DNA of 64,000 bases. Origin: AP-15 sp963774345 (GTDB lineage Bacteria > Pseudomonadota > Alphaproteobacteria > ATCC43930 > CGMCC-115725). Below the pieces are notes generated by a model. The model saw only the letters and a program-made list of their open reading frames with translations, had not been told where the DNA came from and made no database searches. The position numbers were made by a program, and so were the translations under genes. Positions 61,901 through 64,000 of this stretch are shown here, one piece after another (within the stretch, counting starts at the first letter, position 1; each line of letters starts with the position of its first letter). The stretch is taken from the NCBI GenBank assembly GCA_963774345.1, contig CAVZFB010000064.1:346520-410519 (forward strand), read 5' to 3'.

Positions 61901-62488
61901 TCTACTGCCGCCGCGCGGGGCGACTTGCGGCGCGGCGGTCTAAATAGGGCCGAATCCCTAATGGAATATATATTAGGGTTTCGGCCCTATTTAAGCCGTG
62001 CCGAGTACCGCCGCCGGGGTGAGCCGGGCCGGCCGGTGCAGGCGCTGGTCTCCGGGCCGCGTGAGCGGGCACGCGAAACGCTGGCGTCAATCGTTGGGCC
62101 GATGTCGTCATTCCGCTTGGTCGAGGTGGGACCGTCGTCTGTCGCCCCCGCGCCTGTCCCCCCAGAACCGGAGCCACCTGTCGGGGACGATGCCGTCGAT
62201 CCCGAGGTTGTGCCCGCGCCGCCTGCCGAAATCGTCGAGGTCAATCGACCTGCCGCCGCTGTTGTCTTTCGGAACGGGATCGTGCCGCCGGAGCTGCGGG
62301 CCTGGTCTCGAGAGCGTCGCCGTGGAGCCTGCGTTTCGCAGGAAGCGGTTGCCCTTCGTATCGGGATCAGCCGCCCGCAGCTCGCCAATGCCGAGGCTGG
62401 CCGGTTCGGCCTGTCGACGGAAACGGCCGCCAGATTCCTGTCGACTATTGCGGGGCTGCCCGAGCGCCAGGCTGGGCTGCAGTTCTAA
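58913..62488 (+). CDS. Large primase–helicase–HTH replication protein
   Basis: A 1191-residue protein. The N-terminal part has features of an archaeo-eukaryotic-type primase: WVLIDFDKVPIP (Asp-x-Asp) and SSSAGIGDLGVLSAHLWFWLD near residues 105-170. The centre is a P-loop NTPase/helicase with Walker A GAAAIGKT near residue 398 and Walker B IVIIDETFW near 544. A conserved core with CxC-type Cys (FEECPYFRRC) lies between them. The C-terminal 60 residues form an XRE-like HTH (ACVSQEAVALRIGISRPQLANAE). This suits a replication protein of a plasmid-like or satellite island. ATG 58913 is preferred over TTG 58892. An AT-rich palindrome interrupts the gene in frame at 61941-61993. Confidence 0.75.
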   Translation: MTADRITILRCERGRRATKRWFLDPYTGKPKLEGYDAGMWFAAESAEVDGIGELSALLTRLERDPPALAIRGELLPGVDPRRVRRTKRRTGKVEPYFAEPAGGRRWVLIDFDKVPIPAHVDIVDDPVGAVEYLVGLLPDEFRDVSYHWQLSSSAGIGDLGVLSAHLWFWLDRPVTEGGLKRWATTIAVPIDRSLFNEVQPHFTAAPIFEAGVRDPLPRRSGLRIGLEDAVQLVVPDPAPRRAPPGPTGASEGLRAAAGFEAKLALLGNGEGLAGFYEPLLTAVWAYVREHGVDGTDGEALKARLREAIDAAPKRPGRDEDIARYMSDRFLDDLIIGALGKWSRTRSEAEADALAKAMPPHWPNAPLPLPEAVELLDRTVDRFLDDALAGNKPRIGIKGAAAIGKTGAVIRELAARPGIREISIEVYAPDHKLTAEWANRLRDKAPDLRVQVIYGRSHEDRRGTLCARASLAEDVARAGMGVYETLCKRTVGDLSGGRFEECPYFRRCTATRYLAQFRDAGPAVRIMAHANLPLPRGPFLPKPDIVIIDETFWREAVDTQRSIGIDRLTAARPARQFGRSGSGPLKTAFNLAGQSTKVRDALLEGRPLLAELRQAGHTGETLADMARAENATIDALDLSPAMSDAEIRRKLDGLNRGEVFARARLWKILRDEIDTGREQAHGVELRRNVPIKGGERQDRVFLHHRRPLPRLSDTAVLLLDADLSREIAGQLVPGVEVVEIPVERRAEVIQVRDTRCSKRRLLGALNETDQKRAARRVAEIRNLITTEAADGRKVLVVTYKPVRRLLTGEDADGSLAPGAPLKDSQLPVEIAHFGGIRGQDRWRDYDTVIVVGRHQPPILEIEALGRAMYYDRLEPLILLQIDQDERRLLWSERRGYRMRGGRADVEVETHPDPEMQALLEQLRETEMVQAVDRLRLIHNDTPKRVLIVSNLVLDLTVDLLRLWREVMPTKLRLVALSADAVPLSTRELARCFPLVWPSTAAARGDLRRGGLNRAESLMEYILGFRPYLSRAEYRRRGEPGRPVQALVSGPRERARETLASIVGPMSSFRLVEVGPSSVAPAPVPPEPEPPVGDDAVDPEVVPAPPAEIVEVNRPAAAVVFRNGIVPPELRAWSRERRRGACVSQEAVALRIGISRPQLANAEAGRFGLSTETAARFLSTIAGLPERQAGLQF
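61941..61993. repeat. Long AT-rich palindrome inside the replication gene
   Basis: Arms 61941-61962 and 61972-61993 (22 bp each) are complementary except for one T/T pair, with a 9-base AT-rich loop. The GC content is far below that of the surrounding coding sequence. Both strands encode a similar peptide (NRAES/T L...RPYL) because the palindrome is in phase. It could be the island's replication origin, a protein-binding hairpin, or an inserted element kept in frame. Confidence 0.9.
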
Positions 62489-62503
62489 AGAGGAGACGCA
62501 AGA

Positions 62504-62794
62504 ATGAGCACGCTTCTCCTCCGGTCGTTCGAGGACGCGATCACTGCCGGAGTTACGGCGGGGACCCCGAACCGCTCGATCGACGAACTGGTGGCGGAGC
62601 GCGATCGCCTGCTGGTGGAGATCCTCGCTCTGAAAGGTAGGGCTGAGGGTCAGTCAAGCAACAACCGCAGGCGCTCGCCGCACCGACCCGCTCACGAGAT
62701 CTCAAGCCTGGAAAAGGCCCGGGTAGCGTCGGCACATATCGTCAACCATCAAAGCGGTAGAACGCTCTTCCGCGGCTATGGCCTCCGTACGTAG
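62504..62794 (+). CDS. Small hypothetical island protein
   Basis: A 96-residue ORF preceded by AAGAGGAG and 15 bases after the replication gene, so probably translated. Residues 24-46 (SIDELVAERDRLLVEILALKG) form a probable coiled-coil helix. The 3' part overlaps the opposite-strand gene ending at 62702, so the true end is uncertain. Function unknown. Confidence 0.45.
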   Translation: MSTLLLRSFEDAITAGVTAGTPNRSIDELVAERDRLLVEILALKGRAEGQSSNNRRRSPHRPAHEISSLEKARVASAHIVNHQSGRTLFRGYGLRT

Positions 62795-63322
62795 CCGGTG
62801 GTAGGTCCGCCAGTGCATCCAGCGAGGCTTTTCGGGAAACGGTTCGAGGAGGTTTGGGCTACCGCCCAGGCGCATCCTCATCTTCTGCACTCGGCTGATG
62901 GCGCGATCCCGCGGATTCTCCTGCTGGCTCTGATAGGCGAGTCCATAGCATTGACGGCACGCGAATAGGTCGCCGGCTTGGTATAGCTTCGCTATCCGCC
63001 GACCACAGCGGCGTCCGTTCGTATAGACCGCGCAAATGAACCATGCACGTTGTCCTCCGAGAGCGCAGTTGGTCCAGGTCATCAGGACGCGCTGCCGGAT
63101 GTCTTGCCATTCGGTCTCTCCGTAACGGCGAGTACGGTAGCGCAACACGATGGCGTCCTGCTCGGCGTCGATGCCGATCGAGCCGGAGGGCTTGCCGTTC
63201 TGCATCCATCTCAAGCCTGGTTGTCGTCCCGGCCGCAGCTTTCCTTCGCGATGCAAATACCGCACGTCGAGCGAATTACAACTCTCACATGTGCGGCGTC
63301 CGCCAGACGAATACCGGCCCAT
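62702..63322 (-). CDS. Hypothetical zinc-ribbon-like protein
   Basis: A 206-residue protein. An N-terminal CESC motif opens the protein. A four-Cys region (WFICAVYTNGRRCGRR, then FACRQCYGLAYQSQ) looks like a zinc-binding fold, and YQSQQENPRDRAI follows. Proteins of this type are frequent in mobile islands, but I know no function. ATG 63322 has GGGGGTGA upstream; TTG 63361 is a longer alternative. It runs opposite to the island's other genes and overlaps the end of the small ORF at 62504-62794 by 93 bases. Confidence 0.65.
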   Translation of the reverse strand: MGRYSSGGRRTCESCNSLDVRYLHREGKLRPGRQPGLRWMQNGKPSGSIGIDAEQDAIVLRYRTRRYGETEWQDIRQRVLMTWTNCALGGQRAWFICAVYTNGRRCGRRIAKLYQAGDLFACRQCYGLAYQSQQENPRDRAISRVQKMRMRLGGSPNLLEPFPEKPRWMHWRTYHRLRTEAIAAEERSTALMVDDMCRRYPGLFQA

Positions 63323-64000
63323 CTCTGTCACCCCCGTGCCGCAATCGAAATCATTTGGCAACCTGCTCGAGAACTAACATGATCCGTAGTAACTTATTGA
63401 TTTTGCGCCTATTTCTGTGCCAGTACCGTGTCCATTTGTCAGCTGCGATCAACACGGTTAGTTGCGCGTCACTCGCGATCCCTTTCGGCGCCGTTGCGCG
63501 TCGCCGCAGCGTCATCCAGGAGCCCGTTCTTTTTGCTGTAAGGGCTGCTTAGATATCACGCACGTGAATCAAACATCGAACGGAGGACGCCAGTCGCGCC
63601 TCCGTAACGAATGCCTCTTGCTGCAGGTTGAGAGCCATAATCTAGAAAATATGAACGCAATCTAAGCCGCAGACAACCAAATCACCCACGCCACGCATGT
63701 TCGGGCTCACTTCTGAGGTGCCAGCCGCCGCAAAACCGGCACCGATACATGACCGCTCGATGGCGAGCTTAAGCAGGGCTCGATTCGGGAAGCGAGAAGC
63801 GATCGAACCGTTCTTAACAGCACAGCTACCTCCAACGCTCTTGAAGTCTGGGCCGCGCTGCTCTCTCGGCGGCGAGTTCTCGAAGTGGAGGCCTCTAGCG
63901 CGGCCAGCCGCTCGTGCACAGTCCAGAGCCGTTCCTACTCGGTGCGCAAGGGCAGCCCTGCTAACACTTGTCGGAGACTTTACACACCGTGGCGGCGACG
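63323..64000. other. Region without a recognised gene
   Basis: Only short, low-quality open frames are present, on either strand, none with a good ribosome site and a recognisable product. No copy of the tRNA-Ser 3' end (a right attachment site) was seen here, so the island continues beyond the window. The base composition is lower in GC than in the core genome. Confidence 0.6.

Noticed and set aside
63323..64000. Several open frames of 60-170 residues at the island's end
   Set aside because: They lack ribosome sites and recognisable domains, and overlap one another on opposite strands.

Overview
The window is GC-rich DNA from an alphaproteobacterium, most likely of the Rhodospirillales or a related lineage. 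The signs are the chorismate mutase–hisC–tyrA block divergent from metX–metW, an alphaproteobacterial style of dispersed palindromic repeats, TRAP and MHS transporters, and many enolase-superfamily and amidase-type catabolic enzymes. No rRNA or CRISPR was seen. One tRNA is present.

Layout. 0-3.4 kb: kdpBC potassium pump and a cyanase. 3.5-14.6 kb: a large adenylate/guanylate cyclase–AAA–TPR regulator, an SDR, a GT39-type glycosyltransferase, gamma-glutamyltransferase, two mandelate-racemase-like enzymes, a Nudix hydrolase and a VOC protein. 14.8-18.5 kb: a 1219-residue protein with a C-terminal fucose-lectin-like propeller and a visibly less GC-rich gene. 18.5-26.5 kb: hydantoinase, small envelope proteins and an OsmF/YehYXW-type osmoprotectant ABC operon. 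26.5-34.8 kb: aromatic amino acid genes, metX/metW, an amidase and a zinc alcohol dehydrogenase. 35-48 kb: small stress or envelope proteins (DUF2171, Spy-like, a Gly/Trp/His-rich repeat protein), an MHS transporter, a CoA-transferase pair, HEPN-like plus HigBA genes, uronate dehydrogenase, ArsC, dodecin, a DHA2 pump and an esterase. 48.4-53.9 kb: a candidate small RNA, a sulfatase/phosphonate monoester hydrolase, a DctMQP TRAP transporter and a divergent FadR-family regulator. 55.7 kb to the end: a tRNA-Ser(CGA) followed by an integrase-bearing genomic island with an AlpA-type regulator and a giant primase–helicase–HTH protein whose gene contains a 22-bp-arm palindrome.

A notable feature is a series of about eight or nine single-base indels, nearly all an extra base in a short G/C run. 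They break hydA, three of the four osmoprotectant transporter genes, hisC, the chorismate mutase gene and the sulfatase gene. Correcting one base in each (two in yehW) restores full-length family members and ATGA/GTGA overlaps, so they look like sequence errors or very recent mutations. The apparent HisC–TyrA fusion is one result.

How the genes may work together. The FadR regulator, TRAP transporter and sulfatase look like one inducible catabolic unit. Uronate dehydrogenase, the enolase-superfamily enzymes, the hydantoinase, the amidase and the CoA-transferase fit a scavenging, organic-acid-using lifestyle. The island at the tRNA has the parts of a self-replicating or satellite element: integrase, excisionase-like regulator, replication protein and possible origin.
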